A stretch of DNA of 64,000 bases from an uncultured Burkholderiales bacterium (GTDB lineage Bacteria > Pseudomonadota > Gammaproteobacteria > Burkholderiales > Burkholderiaceae): NCBI GenBank assembly GCA_946480465.1, contig CAMLJY010000033.1, forward strand, positions 1 to 64,000. Direction: 5' to 3'. Below are positions 23,882-32,392 of this stretch, piece after piece; the first letter of the stretch is position 1, and every line of letters begins with the position of its first letter. A model generated the notes under the pieces. That model did not search any database, was not told the DNA's origin, and saw only the letters and a program-made list of their open reading frames with translations. The translations under genes were made by a program, and so were the position numbers.

Positions 23882-25561
23882 ATGCTTCACCAGTACAGCC
23901 GCAAGCACCAGCGCGACCGCGCGCTTTTCGAGCGTTGGGACCGCCTCGACGACCAGCTGTTCGAGCGCGCGCCGCGGGCACGCTTGAAGGAGGCCCAGGC
24001 CGGCCTGCAGGGCTGGATCGTGCTGCCCGGCGACCCCGACTACGACACCGACCGCAAGCTCTTCAACCCGGCCTTCAACACCTACCCGATCTGCATCATC
24101 TACTGCGTGGTCGAGAGCGACGTGGCCATCGCCTTGCGGCTGGCGCAGGACCTGGTGCTGCCCTTCACGGTGCGCTCCGGGGGCCACTGCACCGCCGGCT
24201 TCTCGGCCGGCTATGGTGCGCTCATCGACGTCAGCAACCTCAACGACGTCACGATCGACAGCGCGGCCAACGTGGCCACCGTCGGCACCGGCTGCCCGTT
24301 CAGCAAGCTGGACAGCGCGCTCGCCGCGGCCGGCCTGCACGTGCCCGGCGGCGAATGCTCGGACGTCTGCGTCGGCGGCTACATGCAAGGCGGCGGCTAC
24401 GGCTTCACGTCGGTCACCTTCGGCATGAACTGCGACAACGTGATCGACCTGCGCGTGATGCTGGCCGACGGCCAGGTCGTCACCGCGAGCGAGACCGTCA
24501 ACAGCGACCTGTGGTGGGCCATGCGCGGCGGCACGGGCGGCAACTTCGGCGTGCTGCTGTCGGTGCGCTACCAGCTGCGGCCGCTGGGCGACTGCTTCGG
24601 CTGGGCGCTGATCTGGGCGCTGCAGACCGAGACCGATTTCCAGAACGCGACCAACGCGCTGATGACGCTGCAATCGCAGTACATGCTGGACAAGCTGCCG
24701 GCGGCGCTGAACGTGCAGGTGTCGCTGTGCTACCAGCCGGGCATCGAGGGCGGGCTGTCCACCAGCGGGCCGCAGTACCCGTACCTGATGGTGCGCGGCC
24801 TCTACGTCGGCAGCCAGGCCGACGGCCAGGCGGCGATCCAGACCCTGTGCGACCTGCCCGGCGCGGTCACGCAGTGGACCAAGATGGACACGTTCTACAA
24901 CCTGAACTACGAGCTGCTGAACGTGCCCTACGGCATGCCTTGCCTGCCGCCGGACGCGCCGATGCCTTGCGAGGACAAGGCTTCGCGCTACGTGAGCACG
25001 CTGGACGTTGCGCCCGGGCGCTGGCGCGCGCTGCTGGACCTGTTCGTCGAGGCGCCGAACTGGATCACCTACTTCTACATGGAGTTCTACGGCGGCGCGA
25101 TCAACGCCTACCCGCCCTACCCGGCCAAGAGCAATGCCTTCGTGCACCGTGCGCCGGCCTACAACGCCGTGCTGGACGTGTTCTGGTACACCGACGCGGA
25201 GAAGGCCGTCTCCGAGGCCTACCTGCAGAAGTGGATGGACCTGATGGCGCCGGTCTGGAACGGCGAGATCTACCAGAACTACCCGCGCCGCGACGAGCCG
25301 AACTACGCCCAGGCCTACTGGGCCGATGCGCAGGCCGGCCTGTACGCGGTGAAGTGCAAGTACGACCCCACGCATGCCTTCACGTTCGCGCAGGAGGTGC
25401 CGCCGCCGCTGTCGCCGGGCCATGGCGTCGGCCCGGTGATCATCCTGCCGGACTGGCTGCAGCAGGCGCTGGAGCTGCCCATCACGTACGGCTCGGCGCC
25501 CGGCACCGCGGCGGCGCTGCAGGCCACGCGGCGCCTGAGCCCGCTGCCGATGCCGCGCTGA
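23882..25561 (+). CDS. FAD-linked oxidase of the BBE family (probable bicovalent flavin)
   Basis: 559 residues. The FAD-binding (PCMH-type) domain is about 65-250, with FTVRSGGHCTAGFS, whose His is the 8-alpha-histidyl attachment site in the family, and GGECSDVCVGGYMQGGGYG, whose Cys before VGG corresponds to the 6-S-cysteinyl site. LWWAMRGGTGGNFGVLL follows. The C-terminal BBE segment is RRDEPNYAQAYW. Family members oxidise sugars, alcohols or alkaloids and give hydrogen peroxide. No signal peptide. ATG 23882 follows AGGGAGGGAC. It is convergent with the LysR gene 7 bp away. Substrate unknown. Confidence 0.85.
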   Translation: MLHQYSRKHQRDRALFERWDRLDDQLFERAPRARLKEAQAGLQGWIVLPGDPDYDTDRKLFNPAFNTYPICIIYCVVESDVAIALRLAQDLVLPFTVRSGGHCTAGFSAGYGALIDVSNLNDVTIDSAANVATVGTGCPFSKLDSALAAAGLHVPGGECSDVCVGGYMQGGGYGFTSVTFGMNCDNVIDLRVMLADGQVVTASETVNSDLWWAMRGGTGGNFGVLLSVRYQLRPLGDCFGWALIWALQTETDFQNATNALMTLQSQYMLDKLPAALNVQVSLCYQPGIEGGLSTSGPQYPYLMVRGLYVGSQADGQAAIQTLCDLPGAVTQWTKMDTFYNLNYELLNVPYGMPCLPPDAPMPCEDKASRYVSTLDVAPGRWRALLDLFVEAPNWITYFYMEFYGGAINAYPPYPAKSNAFVHRAPAYNAVLDVFWYTDAEKAVSEAYLQKWMDLMAPVWNGEIYQNYPRRDEPNYAQAYWADAQAGLYAVKCKYDPTHAFTFAQEVPPPLSPGHGVGPVIILPDWLQQALELPITYGSAPGTAAALQATRRLSPLPMPR

Positions 25562-25568
25562 TGACGAG

Positions 25569-26552
25569 TTAGGACCTGCCGGGGCCGCCCCTGCCGGCAC
25601 CCGGCCGCGGTGCCTTGCGCGCGGGCGTGGCGCGCCGCGGCGCGGCCGGGGGCCGCGCCCGGGTGGCGGCCCAGGGCCCGGCCTGGGCCAGCAGTTCGAT
25701 CATGCGCGCCGCGGCCGGCGACAGGTAGCCGTATTGCCGGTGCGTGACGACGAGCCGGCGCTGCATCGTCGCTTCCTTGACCGGGATCTCGCGCAGGCCG
25801 GTCATCGCGCCCTGCCCCAGGTGGTGGCGCGAGATGAAGCTGAGCAGCCCGGTCTGCGCCACCAGCGAAGGCAGCATCAGCAGCATCGTGGTCTCCACCT
25901 GCACGCGCGGGCGCGGCAGCCGCCGGCGGTCGAACGTGTGGTCCAGCCAGTCGCGCGTGGGCGCACCGGGCGGCTGCAGGGCCCAGCGGTGCTTGGTCAG
26001 GTCCTTCAGCGTGGCCGGGCGGCCGCACAGCGGGTGGTCGGCGCTGGCGGCCACGACGATGGTGTCCTCGGCCAGCACGGCGGTCGCGAAGCCGGCCTCC
26101 GGAGGGCTTTCGGTCGCCACCATCAGGTCGATTTCGCCGCCCTGCAGCAGCGGCTTCAGCGTGTCGACCAGGCCCACCACCGTGCGCAGCGTCACCTCCG
26201 GCGCTTCCTGCAGCAGCTGGCGCGCGGCCGGCGGCAGGATGAACTCCGCCGCCGTGGGCACGATGCCGATGCGCACGTGCCCGCTCAGGCCCTGGCCCAG
26301 GGCACGGATCTCGCGGCGCGCGTCCTCCTCGTCGAAGCGCAGGCGCTGCGCCCACTTCAGCAGCACCCGCCCGGCCGGGCTGAGGCGGATGCCGCGGCCG
26401 GCCTTTTCGAACAGCGGTGCGCCGCACTCCTCTTCCAGCCGGCGCACGCAGCTGGTGAGGGCGGGCTGCGTGCGGTGCAGCTGCTCGGACGCCCTGCCCA
26501 TGTGCTCCAGCCTGGCGATGGTCTCGAAGTAGTGCAGGTCGCGCAGGTCCAT
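25569..26552 (-). CDS. LysR-family regulator of the adjacent Bug operon
   Basis: 327 residues. The helix-turn-helix is at 1-60 (MDLRDLHYFETIARLEHMGR, QLHRTQPALTSCVRRLEEE), and a periplasmic-binding-type effector domain is at 90-295. The C-terminal tail is Arg/Pro/Ala-rich (RARPPAAPRRATPARK). ATG 26552 is the standard start for the family. It is divergent from the Bug/RraA/dehydrogenase operon with a 128-bp shared control region, so it very likely activates that operon in response to a carboxylate. Confidence 0.9.
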   Translation of the reverse strand: MDLRDLHYFETIARLEHMGRASEQLHRTQPALTSCVRRLEEECGAPLFEKAGRGIRLSPAGRVLLKWAQRLRFDEEDARREIRALGQGLSGHVRIGIVPTAAEFILPPAARQLLQEAPEVTLRTVVGLVDTLKPLLQGGEIDLMVATESPPEAGFATAVLAEDTIVVAASADHPLCGRPATLKDLTKHRWALQPPGAPTRDWLDHTFDRRRLPRPRVQVETTMLLMLPSLVAQTGLLSFISRHHLGQGAMTGLREIPVKEATMQRRLVVTHRQYGYLSPAAARMIELLAQAGPWAATRARPPAAPRRATPARKAPRPGAGRGGPGRS

Positions 26553-26680
26553 CGCAAAAGTTCGGTGAATGAATCTCAAGAAACTATTGATTGGACTGTA
26601 GGAGTTGGGATGCCAATACTCAAGCCCATCATCGACAGGCCCGCGTTCCCCGACCAGCGGTCCGACCACAGGAGACAAGC

Positions 26681-27649
26681 ATGCCCGCCACCCGCCGCTC
26701 CGTTCTTGCCCTGGCAGCCGCCGTGTCCTGCGGCAGCGCCTTCGCGCAGGCCTGGCCCGCCCGGCCCATCCGCGTCTTCGTGCCCTTCCCGCCCGGCGGC
26801 GGAACCGACATCGTCGCGCGCGAGGTGACGCAAAGGGTCGCCGCAGCCACCGGCTGGACCTTCGTGATCGAGAACAGGCCCGGCGCCGGCGGCAACCTGG
26901 GGGTGGATGCCGCGGCCAAGGCGCCGGCCGATGGCTACGCGATCGTGCTGGGCCAGACCAGCAACCTGGCGATCAACCCCACGCTGTACGCCAGGCTGCC
27001 GTACGACCCGCTGAAGGACCTCGCGCCCATCGTGCGGGTGGCTGATGCGCCGCTGCTCATCGCCACCGGAGCCCAGTCGCCCTACAAGACCCTGGCCGAC
27101 GTGGTGAGCGCCGCCAAGGCCAGGCCGGGGGCGCTGAACTTCGCCTCCTCCGGCAACGGCACGGTGGCGCACCTGACGATCGAGCTCTTCCAGAAGGCCG
27201 CGCACGTCAAGATCCAGCACGTGCCCTACAAGGGCGCCGCGCTGGCGCTGACCGACGTGATCAGCGGCAACGTCGACCTCTACATGTCCTCGGTGCCGAC
27301 GCTGCTGGGCCAGATCAGGCAGGGCAAGCTGCGTGCGCTGGCGGTCACGTCGGCCAAGCGTGCCGACGACCTGCCCACGGTGCCGACAATCAACGAGTCC
27401 GGCTACCAGGGCTTCGACGCCTTGACCTGGTTCGGCTTCATGGCGCCGGCCGCCACGCCGAAGGACGTGATCGCCCGGCTGAATGCCGAGTTCAACAAGG
27501 CGCTGCAGCAGCCTGAGCTGCGCAAGAAGCTCGGTGACGAAGGCGCGGACGCGGCCGGCGGCACGCCGGAGCAGTTCGGGGCGCTGATCAGGGAAGAGAC
27601 CGCCCGCTGGGGCAAGGTCGTCAAGGAAGCCGGCGTGCGCATCGACTGA
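26681..27649 (+). CDS. Tripartite tricarboxylate (Bug/TctC) solute-binding protein
   Basis: 322 residues. A Sec signal peptide runs to about AFAQA (residue 23). Family motifs are WPARPIRVFVPFPPGGGTDI, NRPGAGGNLG and a C-terminal GFMAPAATPKDVIARL. Bug proteins bind carboxylates, amino acids or small aromatics in the periplasm, and most lack a linked TctAB permease, as here. The start has GGAGACAAGC before ATG 26681. First gene of an operon with an RraA-like enzyme and a D-hydroxyacid dehydrogenase. Confidence 0.9.
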   Translation: MPATRRSVLALAAAVSCGSAFAQAWPARPIRVFVPFPPGGGTDIVAREVTQRVAAATGWTFVIENRPGAGGNLGVDAAAKAPADGYAIVLGQTSNLAINPTLYARLPYDPLKDLAPIVRVADAPLLIATGAQSPYKTLADVVSAAKARPGALNFASSGNGTVAHLTIELFQKAAHVKIQHVPYKGAALALTDVISGNVDLYMSSVPTLLGQIRQGKLRALAVTSAKRADDLPTVPTINESGYQGFDALTWFGFMAPAATPKDVIARLNAEFNKALQQPELRKKLGDEGADAAGGTPEQFGALIREETARWGKVVKEAGVRID

Positions 27650-27712
27650 AGCGCGCGCCGCCCCCCTGCCCGCCATGCGCTGCCGGGCGCGCCGCCAACC
27701 CTGGAGATTCAC

Positions 27713-28411
27713 TTGAGTCACGCTGCTGCATTGCCCGACGTCGTGCGCCGGATCCGGCGCCTGGACGCAGACCTGGTCCGCGCCGCCTCCGCCTTCGCCT
27801 CGTCCATCCTGGCCGACGTGGCCGGCCGCCGCGGCGCACTCAGCGGCCGCATCGCGCCGCTGGCGCCTTCCATGCGCTTCGCGGGGCCGGCGCTCACGGT
27901 CGAGGTGCGGCCCGGCGACAACCTGATGATCCACGCGGCGCTGGCCATCGCGGAGCCGGGCGACGTGATCCTGGTCGACGGCAAGGGCGATCTCGGCAGC
28001 GCGCTGATGGGCGAGATCATGTGCCGGCAGGCCCAGGCGCTGGGCGTGGCGGCGGTCGTCATCGACGGCGCGGTGCGCGACAGCGAAGCCATCCGTGCGC
28101 TGGGTTTTCCGATGTACGCGGCGGGCCTGAACCCGAATGGCCCGACCAAATCCGTGCCGGGGCGCGTGAACCACCCCATCTCGATCGGCGGCGTCACGGT
28201 CCACCCCGGCGACCTGGTCGTCGGCGACGCCGACGGCGTCACCGTCGTCGAGCGCGACAAGGCCGCTGCCTTGCTGCCGCTGGCGGACGCGAAGGTCGCG
28301 GCCGAGTCCCGGCGCATCGCCGACATCCAGAGCCGCAAGGCGCTGCGGCCCGGCTGGCTGGATGGCGCCCTGCGCGCGGCCGGCGTGTTGCAGCAAGGAG
28401 AAACGCTGTGA
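27713..28411 (+). CDS. RraA-like / HMG-CHA aldolase-type protein
   Basis: 232 residues of the RraA/methyltransferase-like fold. DVILVDGKGDLGSALMGEIM, VVIDGAVRDSEAIRALGFP (Asp and Arg of the metal/substrate site) and VHPGDLVVGDADGVTVV are the conserved blocks. Relatives are 4-hydroxy-4-methyl-2-oxoglutarate/4-carboxy-4-hydroxy-2-oxoadipate aldolases, which release pyruvate or oxaloacetate, while RraA itself inhibits RNase E. The operon context with a Bug protein and dehydrogenase favours a catabolic aldolase. Start is TTG 27713 behind CTGGAGATTC. Its stop overlaps the next start. Confidence 0.85.
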   Translation: MSHAAALPDVVRRIRRLDADLVRAASAFASSILADVAGRRGALSGRIAPLAPSMRFAGPALTVEVRPGDNLMIHAALAIAEPGDVILVDGKGDLGSALMGEIMCRQAQALGVAAVVIDGAVRDSEAIRALGFPMYAAGLNPNGPTKSVPGRVNHPISIGGVTVHPGDLVVGDADGVTVVERDKAAALLPLADAKVAAESRRIADIQSRKALRPGWLDGALRAAGVLQQGETL

Positions 28412-29331
28412 GCGCGTCGAGACCGGTCTTCCTGGTCACCGGCGCCGACCTTGCGCCGCAGGCGCTGGCGCTGCTGCGGGACTGCGAGATCGTGTACGCC
28501 GGCCGGAACCCCACCGAGGACGACATCGTCGCCCTGTGCCGCCGCCACGACCCCTCCGCGCTCATCGTGCGTTATGGACGAGTGGGCGCGGCCGCGCTGG
28601 ACGCGGCCCCGAGCTTGAGGGTGATCTCCAAGCACGGCAGCGGCACCGACACCATCGACAAGGCGGCCGCCAGCGCGCGCGGCGTGCCCGTGGTCGCGGC
28701 CGTGGGCGCGAACGCGGCCGCGGTGGCCGAGCAGGCGCTGGCGCTGTTGCTGGCCTGCGCGAAATCGGTGGTCCGGCTGGACGGGCGCCTGCGTGCCGGC
28801 CACTGGGACAAGGCCACGCACAGGAGCCTGGAACTGGAAGGCCGCACCGTCGGCGTGATCGGCCTTGGCGCCATCGGCCTGCGCTTCGCGCGGATCGCCG
28901 ATGCCATGGGCATGCGCGTGCTCGGGCACGATCCCTACGCCCAGGCGCCGCCGTCCTTCGTGCAGTCGGTGGAGCTGGCCACGATCTGGCGCGAGAGCGA
29001 CGTCATCTCGCTGCACTGCCCGCTGACCGAGGACAACGCGCGGCTGCTGAACGCCCGCACGCTGGCCGAGTGCAAGCGGGGCGTCATCGTGGTCAACACC
29101 GCGCGCGGCGGGCTGATCGACGAGGATGCGCTGCTGTCGGCCATCAGGAGCGGCCAGGTCGCCGGCGCCGGCCTGGACAGCTTCGCGGTCGAGCCGATGG
29201 CCGCGCCTCATCCCTTCCATGCCGAGGAACGCATCGTGCTCAGCCCGCACATCGGCGGCGTGACCGCCGACGCCTACGTGAAGATGGGCGTGGCCGCGGT
29301 GCGGAACGCGCTGGCGGTGCTGGAGCGCTGA
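28408..29331 (+). CDS. D-isomer-specific 2-hydroxyacid dehydrogenase
   Basis: 307 residues. The Rossmann NAD loop is VGVIGLGAIGLRFARIADAM (about 150-169). The substrate Arg lies in VVNTARGGLIDEDAL, the Glu region follows, and the catalytic His is in LSPHIGGVTADAY. It is related to phosphoglycerate and hydroxypyruvate reductases. The GTG start at 28408 overlaps the aldolase stop (GTGA). With the upstream genes it probably handles a 2-oxo or 2-hydroxy acid released by the aldolase. Substrate unresolved. Confidence 0.88.
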   Translation: MSASRPVFLVTGADLAPQALALLRDCEIVYAGRNPTEDDIVALCRRHDPSALIVRYGRVGAAALDAAPSLRVISKHGSGTDTIDKAAASARGVPVVAAVGANAAAVAEQALALLLACAKSVVRLDGRLRAGHWDKATHRSLELEGRTVGVIGLGAIGLRFARIADAMGMRVLGHDPYAQAPPSFVQSVELATIWRESDVISLHCPLTEDNARLLNARTLAECKRGVIVVNTARGGLIDEDALLSAIRSGQVAGAGLDSFAVEPMAAPHPFHAEERIVLSPHIGGVTADAYVKMGVAAVRNALAVLER

Positions 29332-29384
29332 CGCATAAAGGACGCGTCATCCGGCGAATCCCGGCGCTGCCGAAGGGCTCGCCG

Positions 29385-29406
29385 GACCCGCACCACAATG
29401 CGGGTC
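29385..29406 (+). terminator. GC-rich hairpin between dehydrogenase and PanE-like genes
   Basis: GACCCGCA (29385-29392) and TGCGGGTC (29399-29406) are perfect inverted arms around a six-base loop. There is no U-run, so it may be a weak terminator or an operator upstream of the gene at 29431. Confidence 0.3.
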
Positions 29407-29430
29407 TCACGCACTCTCCGGGATCGGGAC

Positions 29431-30417
29431 ATGAAAGTCTGCATCGTCGGCGCCGGCGCGATCGGCGGCTTCATCGGCACGCGGCTGGCGGCGGCGGGCC
29501 GCGCCGAGGTCAGCGCCATCGCGCGCGGGGCCACGCTGGCGGCGCTGCGCCAGCACGGCTGGCGTCTGAACACGGCCGAGGGCCTGGTGCACGCCCCGGC
29601 GCGGGCCACCACGGATGCGGCCGAGCTGGGCGTGCAGGACCTGGTCGTCATCGCCGTCAAGGGGCCGGCGCTGGCCGACGTGGCGCGTGGCATCCTGCCA
29701 CTGCTGGGCCCGCACACGGTGGTGCTGCCGGCGATGAACGGCGTGCCGTGGTGGTTCTGCCTGGGCCTGCCGGACTTCCCTGGCGGACCGCTGCAGAGCG
29801 TGGATCCTGGCGGCGCCATCGCGGCACGCATCCCTTTCGAGCAGGTGCTGGGCTGCGTGGTGCATGCCAGCACCTCCACGCCCGAGCCGGGCCTGGTGCA
29901 GCACCGCATGGGCCGCGGGCTGATCGTCGGCGAGCCGCGTGGCGGCCGGTCCGAGCGCGCGCAACGCGTGGTGGACCTGCTGGCCCATGCCGGCTTCGAG
30001 GCCACGCACGCGTCGGATGTGCGTTATGAGGTCTGGTACAAGCTGTGGGGCAACCTGACGACCAACCCGATCACCGCGATCACCGGCGCCACCGCCGACC
30101 TGGTGCTGGCCGATCCGCAGGTGCGCCGCTTCGGCTGCGACGCAATGCTGGAGGCCGGCGCGGTCGGCGCGCGCATCGGCTGCACCATCACGCAGACGCC
30201 CGAAGAGCGGCACCAGATCACCGCCAAGCTCGGCGCGTTCAAGACCTCGATGCTGCAGGACGTGGAGGCCGGCCGGCCGATCGAGCTGGACGCGATCGTC
30301 ACCGCGGTGCACGAGATCGGCCTGCGCGTGGGCGTGCCCACGCCCAACATCGATGCGCTGCTGGGCCTGACGCGGCTCTTCGCGCGGGTGCACGGGCTGT
30401 ATCCGCGGGCGGGCTGA
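29431..30417 (+). CDS. Ketopantoate reductase family (PanE/ApbA-like) dehydrogenase
   Basis: 328 residues. The N-terminal NADPH loop is MKVCIVGAGAIGGFIGTRLA. The conserved Lys is in YEVWYKLWGNLTTNPITAI, and the C-terminal domain has GRPIELDAIVTAVHEIGLRV. Family members reduce 2-dehydropantoate to pantoate, but many Burkholderiales paralogues near Bug genes act on other oxo acids. ATG 29431 is chosen over ATG 29398, whose 11 extra residues precede the Rossmann strand without homology. It probably belongs with the preceding catabolic operon. Confidence 0.85.
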   Translation: MKVCIVGAGAIGGFIGTRLAAAGRAEVSAIARGATLAALRQHGWRLNTAEGLVHAPARATTDAAELGVQDLVVIAVKGPALADVARGILPLLGPHTVVLPAMNGVPWWFCLGLPDFPGGPLQSVDPGGAIAARIPFEQVLGCVVHASTSTPEPGLVQHRMGRGLIVGEPRGGRSERAQRVVDLLAHAGFEATHASDVRYEVWYKLWGNLTTNPITAITGATADLVLADPQVRRFGCDAMLEAGAVGARIGCTITQTPEERHQITAKLGAFKTSMLQDVEAGRPIELDAIVTAVHEIGLRVGVPTPNIDALLGLTRLFARVHGLYPRAG

Positions 30418-30446
30418 GCCTGCGCCCGCCGCCACCGCGGCACCGG

Positions 30447-30470
30447 GCGTCCGTGCGTCCGTGCGTCCGT
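30447..30470. repeat. 8-bp tandem repeat (GCGTCCGT x3)
   Basis: Three exact copies of GCGTCCGT directly precede the FNR-like box upstream of the ArsA gene. Confidence 0.85.
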
Positions 30471-30472
30471 GC

Positions 30473-30486
30473 TTGATCGTGATCAC
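30473..30486 (+). promoter_or_regulatory. FNR/ANR-like half-symmetric box upstream of arsA
   Basis: TTGATCGTGATCAC matches the FNR/ANR consensus TTGAT-N4-ATCAA at nine of ten fixed positions. Its centre is about 42 bp before the ATG at 30522, which for class II activation (centre at -41.5) would place transcription start at the start codon. Hence activation, repression and coincidence are all possible. Confidence 0.35.
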
Positions 30487-30521
30487 GGGACGCGGCACCG
30501 TGAGCCGGCATCCTGTGCGCC

Positions 30522-32342
30522 ATGACACAACCGCCCGCCCCACCCCTGGCACTGCTGCAGCGCCCGCCGCGCTTCCTCTTCTTCACCGGCAAAGGGGGCG
30601 TGGGCAAGACCTCGCTGGCCTGTGCCTGTGCGCTTTGGCTGGCCGATGCGGGTCGGCGCGTGCTGCTGGTCAGCACCGACCCGGCCTCCAATCTCGACGA
30701 GATGCTGGGCACCGAACTCACGGACCGGCCTCGGCCTGTTGCCGGGGCGCCGGGCCTCGATGCCCTGAACGTCGATCCCGAGGCGGCCGCCGCGACCTAC
30801 CGCGGGCGGGTGATCGAGCAGATGCCCGCAGCCAGCAGCGATGCTGAGCGTGCCACGGTGCGTGAGCAACTCTCCGGCGCCTGCACCACCGAGATCGCCG
30901 CATTCGACGAGTTCATCGGCCTGCTGGCCGGGGATGCCGAGGGCTATGAGCACGTCCTATTCGACACCGCGCCCACGGGCCACACGCTGCGCCTGCTGAG
31001 CCTGCCGAAGGCGTGGACCGGCTTTCTTGAAGGCAACGACCGCGGTGCCTCGTGCCTTGGACCGCATTCGGGCTTGAAGATGCAGGAGCAGCGCTTCCGC
31101 GCCGGCCTGCAGGCGCTGGCCGATCCTGGCCGCACGGTGGTCGCGATCGTCACGCGCGCCGACGCCGCGGCCCTGCGTGAAGCGTCCCGCACGCACGGCG
31201 AACTGCTGGGGCTCGGCCTGCACAACCAGCGCCTGGTGGTGAACGCCGTCTTCACGGCCAGCGCTGCCGGCGACGAGGTGGCCGCGGCACTGCAGGCGCT
31301 GGGTGAGCAGGCCCTGGCGGCGATGCCGGCAGGCCTGGCCGGCTTGCCGCAAGACCGTGTGCCCTTGCATCCGTTCGACATGGTCGGGCTGCCTGCGCTG
31401 CGGGCCCTGTTGGCGCCGCCGGCCGCGCTGCCGCCGGACGCCGGGCCACCGCAGTCTCTGCCGCCACCGCGACCATTGCCGCCGCAAGCGCTGTCGCTGC
31501 GCGCCCTGGCCGACGAGTTGGCCCAGGCTGACCGCGGGCTGGTGATGGTGATGGGCAAGGGCGGGGTGGGCAAGACGACCATCGCCGCCGCGCTGGCCCT
31601 TGCGCTGACAGCGCGCGGCAGGACAGTGCACCTGTCCACCACCGACCCCGCGGCGCACCTGGCCGCCACGCTGGAGGGGGCCGCGCCCGGCCTGCGGGTC
31701 GATCGCATCGACCCGGCTGCCGAGACCCGGCGCTACGTCGACAAGATCATGGCCAGCCGCGGGCGCGGGCTGGACGAGGCGGCGCGCGCGCTGCTGCTGG
31801 AAGACCTGCGTTCGCCGTGCACCGAGGAGGTGGCGGTGTTCCATGCCTTCTCGCGCATCGTCAGCGAGGCGCGCGGGGCCTTCGTCGTGCTGGACACGGC
31901 TCCCACCGGCCACACGCTGCTGCTGATGGATGCCACCGGCGCCTACCACCGCCAGATGTCACGCGAGTTCGAGGGCGCGGCCGCCGCCCGCATCGTCACC
32001 CCGCTGATGCGCCTGCAGGATCCGCAGTACACGCGCATCGTGCTCGTTACCTTGCCGGAAGTGACGCCGGTGTCCGAGGCCGCGGGACTGCAGGAAGACC
32101 TGCGCCGCGCGGGCATCGAGCCCTTTGCCTGGGTCGTCAACCGCACGCTCGCGGTCTCCGGCACCCGCGACCCGCTGCTGGCTGCGCGCCTGGCCGGCGA
32201 GGCGGCGCAGATCGCCCGTGTCACCGGCGGACTGGCGCAGCGCGCCTGCGTCGTGCCGTGGGTGGCGAGTCCGCCGGTCGGCATCGAGGCCCTGCGCCGT
32301 CTCGTCGATTCGGGTGAGCCGGCCACCGCCCCCGGGCATTGA
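30522..32342 (+). CDS. arsA: ArsA arsenite/antimonite-stimulated ATPase (two-domain)
   Basis: 606 residues with two P-loop halves: FFTGKGGVGKTSLACA (A1) and VMGKGGVGKTTIAAAL (A2), each followed by a DTAPTGHTLRLL-type signal sequence. The three metalloid cysteines known from plasmid R773 ArsA are all recognisable by context: LSGACTTEIAAFDEF, GASCLGPHSGL and LRSPCTEEVAVF. Thus it should bind As(III)/Sb(III) and normally energises the ArsB efflux channel. No arsB, arsC, arsD or arsR is nearby. An alternative is a Get3-like targeting ATPase, but the cysteines argue for metalloid function. Confidence 0.9.
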   Translation: MTQPPAPPLALLQRPPRFLFFTGKGGVGKTSLACACALWLADAGRRVLLVSTDPASNLDEMLGTELTDRPRPVAGAPGLDALNVDPEAAAATYRGRVIEQMPAASSDAERATVREQLSGACTTEIAAFDEFIGLLAGDAEGYEHVLFDTAPTGHTLRLLSLPKAWTGFLEGNDRGASCLGPHSGLKMQEQRFRAGLQALADPGRTVVAIVTRADAAALREASRTHGELLGLGLHNQRLVVNAVFTASAAGDEVAAALQALGEQALAAMPAGLAGLPQDRVPLHPFDMVGLPALRALLAPPAALPPDAGPPQSLPPPRPLPPQALSLRALADELAQADRGLVMVMGKGGVGKTTIAAALALALTARGRTVHLSTTDPAAHLAATLEGAAPGLRVDRIDPAAETRRYVDKIMASRGRGLDEAARALLLEDLRSPCTEEVAVFHAFSRIVSEARGAFVVLDTAPTGHTLLLMDATGAYHRQMSREFEGAAAARIVTPLMRLQDPQYTRIVLVTLPEVTPVSEAAGLQEDLRRAGIEPFAWVVNRTLAVSGTRDPLLAARLAGEAAQIARVTGGLAQRACVVPWVASPPVGIEALRRLVDSGEPATAPGH

Positions 32343-32392
32343 CGCGGATGGCCTGGCGCGCAGGGTGCTCGCCTGTCCTGTGAAGGGCCCGC

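Noticed and set aside
21733..25572. 1279-residue plus-strand open frame across the AGDEF and FAD-oxidase genes
   Set aside because: It crosses genes on both strands and a promoter region; no family motif is present, so it is a GC-skewed artefact.
30420..30521. CRISPR-like repeats upstream of arsA
   Set aside because: Only three contiguous 8-bp units without spacers; a simple tandem repeat.
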